Source: Escherichia whittamii (lineage in GTDB: Bacteria; Pseudomonadota; Gammaproteobacteria; Enterobacterales; Enterobacteriaceae). Taken from it: a stretch of DNA of 64,000 nt. Both the position numbers and the translations under genes were made by a program. A model generated the notes under the pieces. It did no database searches. It was given only the letters and a program-made list of their open reading frames with translations, and was not told the DNA's origin. The stretch is taken from NCBI RefSeq assembly GCF_014836715.1, contig NZ_JACSQI010000004.1:124001-188000 (forward strand). The letters run 5' to 3'. The first letter of the stretch is position 1. Every line of letters starts with the position of its first letter. Shown here piece after piece: positions 56,641-64,000 of the stretch.

Positions 56641-58032
56641 ATGAGTCACTCATCCGCCCCCGAAAGGGCTACTGGCGCTGTCATTACAGATTGGCGACCG
56701 GAAGATCCTGCGTTCTGGCAACAACGCGGTCAACGCATCGCCAGCCGTAACCTGTGGATTTCCGTTCCCTGCCTGCTTCTGGCGTTTTGCGTATGGATGT
56801 TATTCAGTGCCGTTGCGGTGAACTTACCGAAAGTCGGCTTTAATTTTACGACCGATCAGCTATTTATGCTGACTGCGCTACCGTCGGTTTCAGGTGCATT
56901 ATTACGTGTTCCATACTCCTTTATGGTTCCAATCTTCGGTGGTCGTCGCTGGACGGCGTTTAGTACTGGTATTCTGATTATTCCTTGCGTCTGGCTGGGT
57001 TTTGCCGTGCAGGATACCACCACGCCATACAGCGTCTTCATCATCATTTCTCTGCTGTGCGGCTTTGCTGGCGCGAACTTCGCCTCCAGTATGGCAAACA
57101 TCAGTTTCTTCTTTCCGAAGCAGAAACAGGGGGGCGCGCTGGGTCTGAATGGTGGTCTGGGCAATATGGGCGTTAGCGTTATGCAGCTGGTTGCTCCGCT
57201 GGTGGTATCGCTGTCGATTTTTGCCGCGTTTGGTAGCCAGGGCGTAACACAGCCGGATGGCACCGAACTGTATCTGGCGAACGCGTCCTGGGTGTGGGTG
57301 CCGTTCCTTGCCATCTTCACCATCGCTGCGTGGTTTGGCATGAACGACCTTGCTACCTCGAAAGCCTCCATCAAGGAGCAGTTACCGGTACTCAAACGTG
57401 GGCATCTGTGGATTATGAGCCTGCTGTATCTGGCAACCTTCGGTTCCTTCATTGGCTTCTCGGCAGGTTTTGCCATGCTGTCAAAAACGCAGTTCCCGGA
57501 TGTGCAGATTCTGCACTACGCCTTCTTCGGGCCGTTTATTGGTGCGCTGGCGCGTTCCGCAGGTGGTGCATTATCTGACCGTCTGGGTGGCACACGTGTC
57601 ACACTGGTGAACTTTATCCTGATGGCGATTTTCAGCGGCCTGCTGTTCCTCACCTTACCGACTGACGGGCAGGGCGGAAGCTTCATGGCGTTCTTTGCGG
57701 TCTTCCTGGCGCTGTTCCTGACAGCTGGGCTGGGTAGCGGTTCCACCTTCCAGATGATTTCCGTGATCTTCCGTAAACTGACGATGGATCGCGTAAAAGC
57801 AGAAGGCGGTTCTGACGAACGAGCAATGCGTGAAGCAGCAACCGACACTGCGGCGGCGCTGGGCTTTATCTCTGCGATTGGTGCTATCGGTGGCTTCTTT
57901 ATCCCGAAAGCGTTCGGTAGCTCACTGGCATTAACGGGTTCGCCAGTCGGTGCAATGAAAGTATTTTTGATTTTCTATATCGCTTGCGTGGTGATTACCT
58001 GGGCGGTATACGGTCGGCATTCTAAAAAATAA
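56641..58032 (+). CDS. narK: Nitrate/nitrite antiporter NarK
   Basis: 463 residues from the ATG at 56641 (MSHSSAPER), 12 membrane helices of the MFS nitrate/nitrite porter family. The substrate arginines (Arg89 in ALLRVPYS and Arg305 in GALARSAGG) and the nitrate signature GANFASSMANISFFFP and GLGSGSTFQMI are present. It moves nitrate in against nitrite out during nitrate respiration. Confidence 0.98.
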   Translation: MSHSSAPERATGAVITDWRPEDPAFWQQRGQRIASRNLWISVPCLLLAFCVWMLFSAVAVNLPKVGFNFTTDQLFMLTALPSVSGALLRVPYSFMVPIFGGRRWTAFSTGILIIPCVWLGFAVQDTTTPYSVFIIISLLCGFAGANFASSMANISFFFPKQKQGGALGLNGGLGNMGVSVMQLVAPLVVSLSIFAAFGSQGVTQPDGTELYLANASWVWVPFLAIFTIAAWFGMNDLATSKASIKEQLPVLKRGHLWIMSLLYLATFGSFIGFSAGFAMLSKTQFPDVQILHYAFFGPFIGALARSAGGALSDRLGGTRVTLVNFILMAIFSGLLFLTLPTDGQGGSFMAFFAVFLALFLTAGLGSGSTFQMISVIFRKLTMDRVKAEGGSDERAMREAATDTAAALGFISAIGAIGGFFIPKAFGSSLALTGSPVGAMKVFLIFYIACVVITWAVYGRHSKK

Positions 58033-58055
58033 ATCGTAATATTTGATTATCCTTT

Positions 58056-58084
58056 GCGCGGCATAATGTCGCGCTTTTTTTATT
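58056..58084 (+). terminator. Terminator of narK
   Basis: GCGCG / CGCGC stem followed by TTTTTTTAT, about 25 bases after the stop. Confidence 0.8.
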
Positions 58085-58159
58085 TGTTTTTTAGTTACAA
58101 CATACTTTAAGGTTGATGATTATTTCTATAACGTCAATTAAGCACCATTAATATGTCAT

Positions 58160-58333
58160 CCATGGGGGATACTCCTTAATACCCGTCTGTATAAAAATCC
58201 GAAGTATTTGAATCCGCTTATGTGTAAAACTCATTATTTTACAGTTGGTTAGGTAAGTGCTATTAATTACCCTAAAGGAGTATCTTAGGAATTTACTTTA
58301 TTTTTCATCCCCATCACTCTTGATCGTTATCAA
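58160..58333 (+). promoter_or_regulatory. narGHJI promoter region with FNR box and NarL sites
   Basis: A perfect FNR box TTGATCGTTATCAA at 58320-58333 puts the start of transcription near 58368 if spaced as in K-12. About 200 bases further up, NarL heptamers are seen (TACTCCT at 58170-58176, TACCCGT nearby), and another, reversed, at 58276-58282. In K-12 NarL at -195 acts through IHF bending of the DNA between. Confidence 0.9.
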
Positions 58334-58424
58334 TTCCCACGCTGTTTCAGAGCGTTACCTTGCCTTTAAACATTAGCAATGTCGATTTATCAGAGAGCCG
58401 ACAGGCTCCCACAGGAGAAAACCG

Positions 58425-61400
58425 ATGAGTAAATTCCTGGACCGGTTTCGCTACTTCAAACAGAAGGGCGAAACCTTTGCCGATGGGCATGGCCAGCTTC
58501 TCAATACCAACCGTGACTGGGAGGATGGATATCGCCAGCGTTGGCAGCATGACAAAATCGTCCGCTCTACCCACGGGGTAAACTGCACCGGCTCCTGTAG
58601 CTGGAAAATCTACGTTAAAAACGGTCTGGTGACCTGGGAAACCCAGCAGACTGACTATCCACGTACTCGTCCGGACCTGCCAAACCATGAGCCTCGCGGC
58701 TGCCCGCGTGGTGCCAGCTACTCGTGGTATCTCTATAGCGCCAACCGCCTGAAATACCCGATGATGCGCAAACGCCTGATGAAAATGTGGCGTGAAGCGA
58801 AAGCGCTGCATAGCGATCCGGTTGAAGCATGGGCTTCTATCATTGAAGACGCTGACAAAGCGAAAAGCTTTAAACAGGCGCGTGGCCGCGGTGGTTTTGT
58901 TCGTTCTTCCTGGCAGGAAGTGAATGAACTGATCGCCGCATCTAACGTTTATACCATCAAAAACTACGGACCTGACCGTGTCGCTGGCTTCTCGCCAATT
59001 CCGGCAATGTCGATGGTTTCTTACGCTTCTGGCGCCCGCTATCTCTCGCTGATTGGTGGTACCTGCTTAAGTTTCTACGACTGGTACTGCGACCTGCCTC
59101 CTGCGTCTCCACAAACCTGGGGTGAGCAGACTGACGTACCGGAATCTGCTGACTGGTACAACTCAAGCTACATCATCGCCTGGGGCTCTAACGTGCCGCA
59201 GACGCGTACCCCGGACGCACACTTCTTTACTGAAGTGCGTTACAAAGGCACTAAAACCGTTGCCGTAACGCCGGACTATGCTGAAATCGCCAAACTGTGC
59301 GATCTGTGGCTGGCTCCGAAACAAGGCACCGATGCGGCAATGGCGTTGGCGATGGGCCACGTGATGCTGCGTGAATTCCACCTCGACAACCCAAGCCAGT
59401 ATTTCACCGACTATGTGCGTCGTTATACCGACATGCCAATGCTGGTGATGCTGGAAGAGCGTGACGGTTATTACGCTGCAGGTCGTATGCTGCGCGCCGC
59501 CGATCTGGTTGATGCGCTGGGCCAGGAAAACAATCCGGAATGGAAAACTGTCGCCTTTAATACCAATGGCGAAATGGTTGCGCCGAACGGTTCTATTGGC
59601 TTCCGCTGGGGTGAGAAGGGCAAATGGAATCTTGAGCAGCGCGACGGTAAAACCGGCGAAGAAACTGAGCTGCAACTGAGCCTGCTGGGTAGTCAGGATG
59701 AGATCGCTGAAGTGGGCTTCCCATACTTTGGTGGCGACGGCACTGAACACTTTAACAAAGTGGAGCTGGAAAACATTCTGCTGCACAAGCTGCCGGTAAA
59801 ACGCCTGCAACTGGCTGATGGCAGCACCGCACTGGTGACCACCGTTTATGATCTGACGCTGGCAAACTACGGTCTGGAACGTGGTCTGAACGACGTTAAC
59901 TGTGCGACCAGCTATGACGATGTGAAAGCTTACACCCCGGCCTGGGCCGAGCAGATTACTGGCGTTTCACGCAGCCAGATCATTCGCATTGCCCGTGAAT
60001 TTGCCGATAACGCTGATAAAACGCACGGTCGTTCGATGATTATCGTCGGTGCGGGGTTGAACCACTGGTATCACCTGGACATGAACTATCGTGGTCTGAT
60101 CAACATGCTGATTTTCTGCGGCTGTGTCGGTCAGAGCGGTGGTGGCTGGGCGCACTACGTAGGTCAGGAAAAACTGCGTCCACAAACCGGCTGGCAGCCG
60201 CTGGCGTTTGCTCTCGACTGGCAGCGTCCGGCGCGTCACATGAACAGCACCTCTTATTTCTATAACCACTCCAGCCAGTGGCGTTATGAAACCGTGACCG
60301 CAGAAGAGTTGCTGTCGCCGATGGCGGATAAATCCCGTTATACCGGACATCTGATCGACTTCAACGTTCGTGCGGAACGCATGGGCTGGCTGCCATCTGC
60401 GCCGCAGTTAGGCACTAACCCGCTGACTATCGCTCGCGAAGCAGAAAAAGCCGGGATGAATCCGGTGGACTATACGGTGAAATCCCTGAAAGACGGTTCC
60501 ATCCGTTTTGCTGCGGAACAGCCAGAAAACGGCAAAAACCACCCGCGTAATTTGTTCATCTGGCGTTCTAACCTGCTCGGTTCTTCCGGTAAAGGTCATG
60601 AGTTTATGCTCAAGTACCTGCTGGGGACAGAACACGGTATCCAGGGCAAAGATCTGGGGCAGCAGGGCGGCGTGAAACCGGAAGAAGTTGACTGGCAGGA
60701 CAATGGTCTGGAAGGCAAGCTGGATCTGGTGGTGACGCTGGACTTCCGTCTGTCGAGCACTTGTCTCTATTCCGACATCATTTTGCCGACGGCGACCTGG
60801 TATGAAAAAGACGACATGAATACTTCGGATATGCATCCGTTTATTCATCCGCTGTCTGCGGCGGTCGATCCGGCCTGGGAAGCGAAAAGCGACTGGGAAA
60901 TCTACAAAGCTATCGCGAAGAAATTCTCCGAAGTGTGCGTTGGTCATCTGGGTAAAGAAACCGACATCGTCACGCTGCCAATCCAGCACGACTCTGCCGC
61001 TGAACTGGCGCAGCCGCTGGATGTGAAAGACTGGAAAAAAGGCGAATGCGACCTGATCCCAGGTAAAACCGCACCGCACATTATGGTCGTTGAGCGCGAT
61101 TATCCGGCAACTTACGAACGCTTTACCTCTATCGGCCCGCTGATGGAGAAAATCGGTAACGGCGGTAAAGGGATTGCCTGGAACACCCAGAGCGAAATGG
61201 ATCTGCTGCGTAAACTCAACTACACCAAAGCGGAAGGTCCGGCGAAAGGCCAGCCGATGCTGAACACCGCAATTGATGCGGCAGAGATGATCCTGACGCT
61301 GGCACCAGAAACCAACGGTCAGGTTGCCGTGAAAGCCTGGGCTGCCCTGAGCGAGTTTACCGGTCGTGACCATACGCATCTGGCGCTGAATAAAGAAGAC

Positions 61401-62168
61401 GAGAAGATCCGCTTCCGCGATATTCAGGCACAGCCGCGTAAAATCATCTCCAGCCCGACCTGGTCTGGCCTGGAAGATGAACATGTTTCTTACAACGCCG
61501 GTTATACCAACGTTCACGAGCTGATCCCGTGGCGCACGCTCTCTGGTCGTCAGCAGCTGTATCAGGATCATCAGTGGATGCGTGATTTCGGTGAAAGCCT
61601 GCTGGTTTACCGTCCGCCGATCGACACCCGTTCGGTGAAAGAAGTTATGGGGCAGAAATCTAACGGTAATCCGGAAAAAGCGCTCAACTTCCTGACGCCG
61701 CACCAGAAGTGGGGGATCCACTCCACCTACAGTGACAACCTGCTGATGCTGACCTTAGGCCGCGGTGGTCCGGTGGTCTGGCTGAGTGAAGCTGATGCCA
61801 AAGAGCTGGGTATTGCCGATAACGACTGGATTGAAGTCTTCAACAGCAACGGGGCGCTGACTGCCCGTGCGGTTGTCAGCCAGCGTGTTCCGGCAGGGAT
61901 GACCATGATGTACCACGCGCAGGAACGTATCGTTAACTTGCCTGGTTCAGAAATCACCCAACAGCGTGGGGGTATCCATAACTCGGTCACCCGTATTACG
62001 CCGAAACCGACGCATATGATCGGTGGCTATGCCCATCTGGCATACGGCTTTAACTACTACGGCACCGTAGGTTCTAACCGCGATGAGTTTGTTGTAGTGC
62101 GTAAGATGAAGAACATTGACTGGTTAGATGGCGAAGGCAATGACCAGGTACAGGAGAGCGTAAAATGA
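58425..62168 (+). CDS. narG: Respiratory nitrate reductase A, alpha subunit
   Basis: 1247 residues, full length. Ligands of the FS0 4Fe-4S cluster are His50, Cys54, Cys58 and Cys93 (RSTHGVNCTGSC and RGCPRG). Asp in NSSYIIAWGSN and the YWCDLPP region form the molybdenum site with the bis-MGD cofactor. It reduces nitrate to nitrite on the cytoplasmic side of the membrane. The stop overlaps narH by 4 bases. Confidence 0.99.
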   Translation: MSKFLDRFRYFKQKGETFADGHGQLLNTNRDWEDGYRQRWQHDKIVRSTHGVNCTGSCSWKIYVKNGLVTWETQQTDYPRTRPDLPNHEPRGCPRGASYSWYLYSANRLKYPMMRKRLMKMWREAKALHSDPVEAWASIIEDADKAKSFKQARGRGGFVRSSWQEVNELIAASNVYTIKNYGPDRVAGFSPIPAMSMVSYASGARYLSLIGGTCLSFYDWYCDLPPASPQTWGEQTDVPESADWYNSSYIIAWGSNVPQTRTPDAHFFTEVRYKGTKTVAVTPDYAEIAKLCDLWLAPKQGTDAAMALAMGHVMLREFHLDNPSQYFTDYVRRYTDMPMLVMLEERDGYYAAGRMLRAADLVDALGQENNPEWKTVAFNTNGEMVAPNGSIGFRWGEKGKWNLEQRDGKTGEETELQLSLLGSQDEIAEVGFPYFGGDGTEHFNKVELENILLHKLPVKRLQLADGSTALVTTVYDLTLANYGLERGLNDVNCATSYDDVKAYTPAWAEQITGVSRSQIIRIAREFADNADKTHGRSMIIVGAGLNHWYHLDMNYRGLINMLIFCGCVGQSGGGWAHYVGQEKLRPQTGWQPLAFALDWQRPARHMNSTSYFYNHSSQWRYETVTAEELLSPMADKSRYTGHLIDFNVRAERMGWLPSAPQLGTNPLTIAREAEKAGMNPVDYTVKSLKDGSIRFAAEQPENGKNHPRNLFIWRSNLLGSSGKGHEFMLKYLLGTEHGIQGKDLGQQGGVKPEEVDWQDNGLEGKLDLVVTLDFRLSSTCLYSDIILPTATWYEKDDMNTSDMHPFIHPLSAAVDPAWEAKSDWEIYKAIAKKFSEVCVGHLGKETDIVTLPIQHDSAAELAQPLDVKDWKKGECDLIPGKTAPHIMVVERDYPATYERFTSIGPLMEKIGNGGKGIAWNTQSEMDLLRKLNYTKAEGPAKGQPMLNTAIDAAEMILTLAPETNGQVAVKAWAALSEFTGRDHTHLALNKEDEKIRFRDIQAQPRKIISSPTWSGLEDEHVSYNAGYTNVHELIPWRTLSGRQQLYQDHQWMRDFGESLLVYRPPIDTRSVKEVMGQKSNGNPEKALNFLTPHQKWGIHSTYSDNLLMLTLGRGGPVVWLSEADAKELGIADNDWIEVFNSNGALTARAVVSQRVPAGMTMMYHAQERIVNLPGSEITQQRGGIHNSVTRITPKPTHMIGGYAHLAYGFNYYGTVGSNRDEFVVVRKMKNIDWLDGEGNDQVQESVK

Positions 62169-63703
62169 AAATTCGTTCACAAGTCGGCATGGTGCTGAAT
62201 CTCGATAAGTGCATCGGCTGCCACACCTGTTCAGTTACCTGTAAAAACGTCTGGACCAGCCGCGAAGGTGTAGAGTACGCGTGGTTCAACAACGTGGAAA
62301 CCAAGCCGGGCCAGGGCTTCCCGACAGACTGGGAAAACCAGGAAAAATACAAAGGCGGCTGGATCCGTAAAATCAACGGCAAACTGCAACCGCGCATGGG
62401 TAACCGCGCCATGCTGCTGGGTAAAATCTTCGCAAACCCGCATCTGCCGGGGATCGACGATTATTACGAGCCGTTCGATTTTGACTACCAGAACCTGCAT
62501 ACCGCGCCGGAAGGCAGCAAATCGCAGCCGATTGCTCGTCCGCGTTCGCTGATTACTGGCGAACGGATGGCGAAAATCGAAAAAGGGCCGAACTGGGAAG
62601 ATGACCTGGGCGGCGAGTTTGACAAACTGGCGAAAGACAAGAACTTCGACAACATCCAGAAGGCGATGTATAGCCAGTTCGAAAACACCTTCATGATGTA
62701 TCTGCCGCGCCTGTGCGAACACTGCCTGAACCCTGCATGTGTGGCGACCTGCCCGAGCGGGGCTATCTACAAGCGTGAAGAAGATGGCATCGTCCTGATC
62801 GATCAGGATAAATGCCGTGGCTGGCGTATGTGCATCACCGGATGCCCGTACAAAAAAATCTACTTCAACTGGAAGAGCGGTAAGTCTGAGAAATGCATTT
62901 TCTGCTATCCGCGTATTGAATCGGGTCAGCCGACCGTGTGTTCAGAAACCTGCGTGGGTCGTATCCGTTATCTCGGCGTGCTGCTGTACGATGCGGACGC
63001 TATTGAACGTGCAGCCAGCACCGAGAACGAGAAAGATCTCTACCAGCGCCAACTGGAGGTGTTCCTCGACCCGAACGATCCGAAGGTCATCGAGCAGGCG
63101 ATTAAAGACGGTATTCCGTTGAGCGTTATTGAAGCTGCGCAGCAGTCGCCGGTTTATAAAATGGCGATGGAATGGAAACTGGCGCTGCCGCTGCATCCGG
63201 AATATCGCACCTTGCCGATGGTCTGGTACGTTCCGCCTCTGTCTCCGATTCAGTCTGCGGCGGACGCGGGCGAGCTGGGCAGCAACGGCATTCTGCCAGA
63301 CGTCGAAAGCCTGCGTATTCCGGTACAGTATCTGGCGAACCTGCTGACCGCCGGCGACACCCAACCGGTACTGCGCGCGCTGAAACGTATGCTGGCAATG
63401 CGTCATTACAAACGTGCTGAAACCGTTGACGGTAAGGTTGATACCCGTGCGCTGGAAGAGGTCGGTCTGACCGAAGCTCAGGCACAGGAAATGTACCGTT
63501 ATCTGGCGATTGCCAACTACGAAGATCGCTTTGTGGTGCCGAGCAGCCATCGCGAACTGGCACGGGAAGCCTTCCCGGAGAAAAATGGCTGTGGCTTTAC
63601 CTTTGGTGATGGCTGCCACGGTTCAGATACCAAATTCAACCTGTTTAACAGCCGCCGTATCGATGCCATTGACGTGACCAGCAAAACGGAGCCGCACCCA
63701 TGA
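62165..63703 (+). CDS. narH: Respiratory nitrate reductase A, beta subunit
   Basis: 512 residues. Four Cys groups carry three 4Fe-4S and one 3Fe-4S cluster: CIGCHTCSVTC (Cys16, 19, 22, 26), CEHCLNPACVATCPSG, CRGWRMCITGC (Trp in place of one Cys marks the 3Fe-4S) and CIFCYPR...CSETC. It passes electrons from NarI heme to NarG. It overlaps narG and narJ by 4 bases each. Confidence 0.99.
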   Translation: MKIRSQVGMVLNLDKCIGCHTCSVTCKNVWTSREGVEYAWFNNVETKPGQGFPTDWENQEKYKGGWIRKINGKLQPRMGNRAMLLGKIFANPHLPGIDDYYEPFDFDYQNLHTAPEGSKSQPIARPRSLITGERMAKIEKGPNWEDDLGGEFDKLAKDKNFDNIQKAMYSQFENTFMMYLPRLCEHCLNPACVATCPSGAIYKREEDGIVLIDQDKCRGWRMCITGCPYKKIYFNWKSGKSEKCIFCYPRIESGQPTVCSETCVGRIRYLGVLLYDADAIERAASTENEKDLYQRQLEVFLDPNDPKVIEQAIKDGIPLSVIEAAQQSPVYKMAMEWKLALPLHPEYRTLPMVWYVPPLSPIQSAADAGELGSNGILPDVESLRIPVQYLANLLTAGDTQPVLRALKRMLAMRHYKRAETVDGKVDTRALEEVGLTEAQAQEMYRYLAIANYEDRFVVPSSHRELAREAFPEKNGCGFTFGDGCHGSDTKFNLFNSRRIDAIDVTSKTEPHP

Positions 63704-64000
63704 TCGAACTCGTGATTGTATCGCGTCTCCTTGAATATCCAGATGCTGCCTTATGGCAGCATCAACAGGAGATGTTCGAGGCGATTGCCGCGTCGGAAAA
63801 TCTGTCGAAAGAAGATGCCCATGCGCTGGGCATTTTCCTGCGCGATTTAACGGCGATGGATCCGCTGGATGCCCAGGCGCAGTACAGCGAACTGTTCGAT
63901 CGTGGTCGCGCAACGTCGCTGTTGCTATTTGAACATGTTCACGGCGAATCCCGTGACCGCGGTCAGGCGATGGTGGACCTGCTGGCACAGTATGAGCAGC
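63700..64000 (+). CDS. narJ: Nitrate reductase A chaperone NarJ, N-terminal part
   Basis: The first 100 codons only; the gene is cut by the window edge. The start (MIELVIVSRLLEYPDAALW, with LFEHVHGESRDRGQAMVDL further on) is that of NarJ, the private chaperone that holds apo-NarG until molybdenum cofactor and FS0 are inserted. ATGA overlap with narH. narI should follow outside. Confidence 0.97.
   Translation, partial: MIELVIVSRLLEYPDAALWQHQQEMFEAIAASENLSKEDAHALGIFLRDLTAMDPLDAQAQYSELFDRGRATSLLLFEHVHGESRDRGQAMVDLLAQYEQ

Noticed and set aside
60408-61721. A 437-codon open frame on the minus strand opposite narG
   Set aside because: Antisense frame created by narG codon bias; no recognisable protein features.

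Overview
The window is chromosomal DNA of an Escherichia strain very close to E. coli. Gene order follows the 25-28 minute arc of the E. coli K-12 map almost exactly, from rluE/icd to narGHJ, and nearly every product is recognisable as a K-12 protein of the same length. Some proteins (PdeG, MinC, YchO, the start of DhaR) carry many substitutions relative to the K-12 proteins as I remember them. This fits a non-K-12 phylogroup, a cryptic Escherichia clade or a sister species. I cannot name the lineage from sequence alone.

Layout. 1-1714: divergent rluE (cut by the window edge) and icd. 1715-4742: an AT-rich accessory block replaces what K-12 has here (the e14 prophage and the blue-light/biofilm genes bluR, bluF, ycgZ-ymgABC). 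It carries a YeeN/YebC-type protein, a YkgJ-like CxxCxxCC protein and a DUF302 protein. 4743-7607: pdeG, ymgF, a scrap of the ycgH autotransporter, ymgD-ymgG. 8060-11547: the minCDE division-site operon, ycgL, ycgM, ycgN. 11548-12657: a gene-free 1.1 kb gap where K-12 has hlyE. 12658-19242: SOS mutagenesis operon umuDC with its LexA box, dsbB, nhaB, fadR, ycgB. 19572-26656: D-alanine catabolism dadAX, cvrA, ldcA, emtA, ycgR, ymgE. 26782-35507: periplasmic trehalase treA, an extra GPH-family sugar transporter not in K-12 at this place, and the PTS-dependent dihydroxyacetone kinase genes dhaKLM with regulator dhaR. 35544-40004: a small His-rich lipoprotein (ycgV is absent), ychF, pth, ychH, dauA. 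40129-48220: biosynthetic and translation genes prs-ispE-lolB and, divergently, hemA-prfA-prmC-sirB2-sirB1-kdsA. 48283-49330: two tandem LDR repeats, each with an ldr toxin peptide gene and an rdl antisense RNA. 49423-53862: chaA, chaB (with an early stop), chaC, ychN, ychO. 53863-64000: the nitrate respiration cluster narL-narX / narK / narGHJ, cut inside narJ.

How the genes work together. MinCDE place the division septum. UmuDC is the SOS translesion polymerase. DadA and DadX feed L/D-alanine to pyruvate. DhaKLM phosphorylates dihydroxyacetone with PEP and DhaR reads the state of DhaK and DhaL. HemA, PrfA and PrmC join tetrapyrrole synthesis to translation termination. NarX/NarL sense nitrate and, with FNR, switch on narK (nitrate/nitrite transport) and narGHJI (nitrate reductase A); clear FNR boxes and NarL heptamers lie upstream of narK and narG.

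I found no strong sign of an entirely undescribed system. The places most worth a second look are the icd-pdeG accessory block, the orphan GPH transporter, the hlyE-less gap with orphan hairpins, the two-copy LDR toxin/antitoxin array, the chaB stop codon and the long inverted repeat at the end of chaA. No tRNA, rRNA, CRISPR array or complete insertion sequence was seen.
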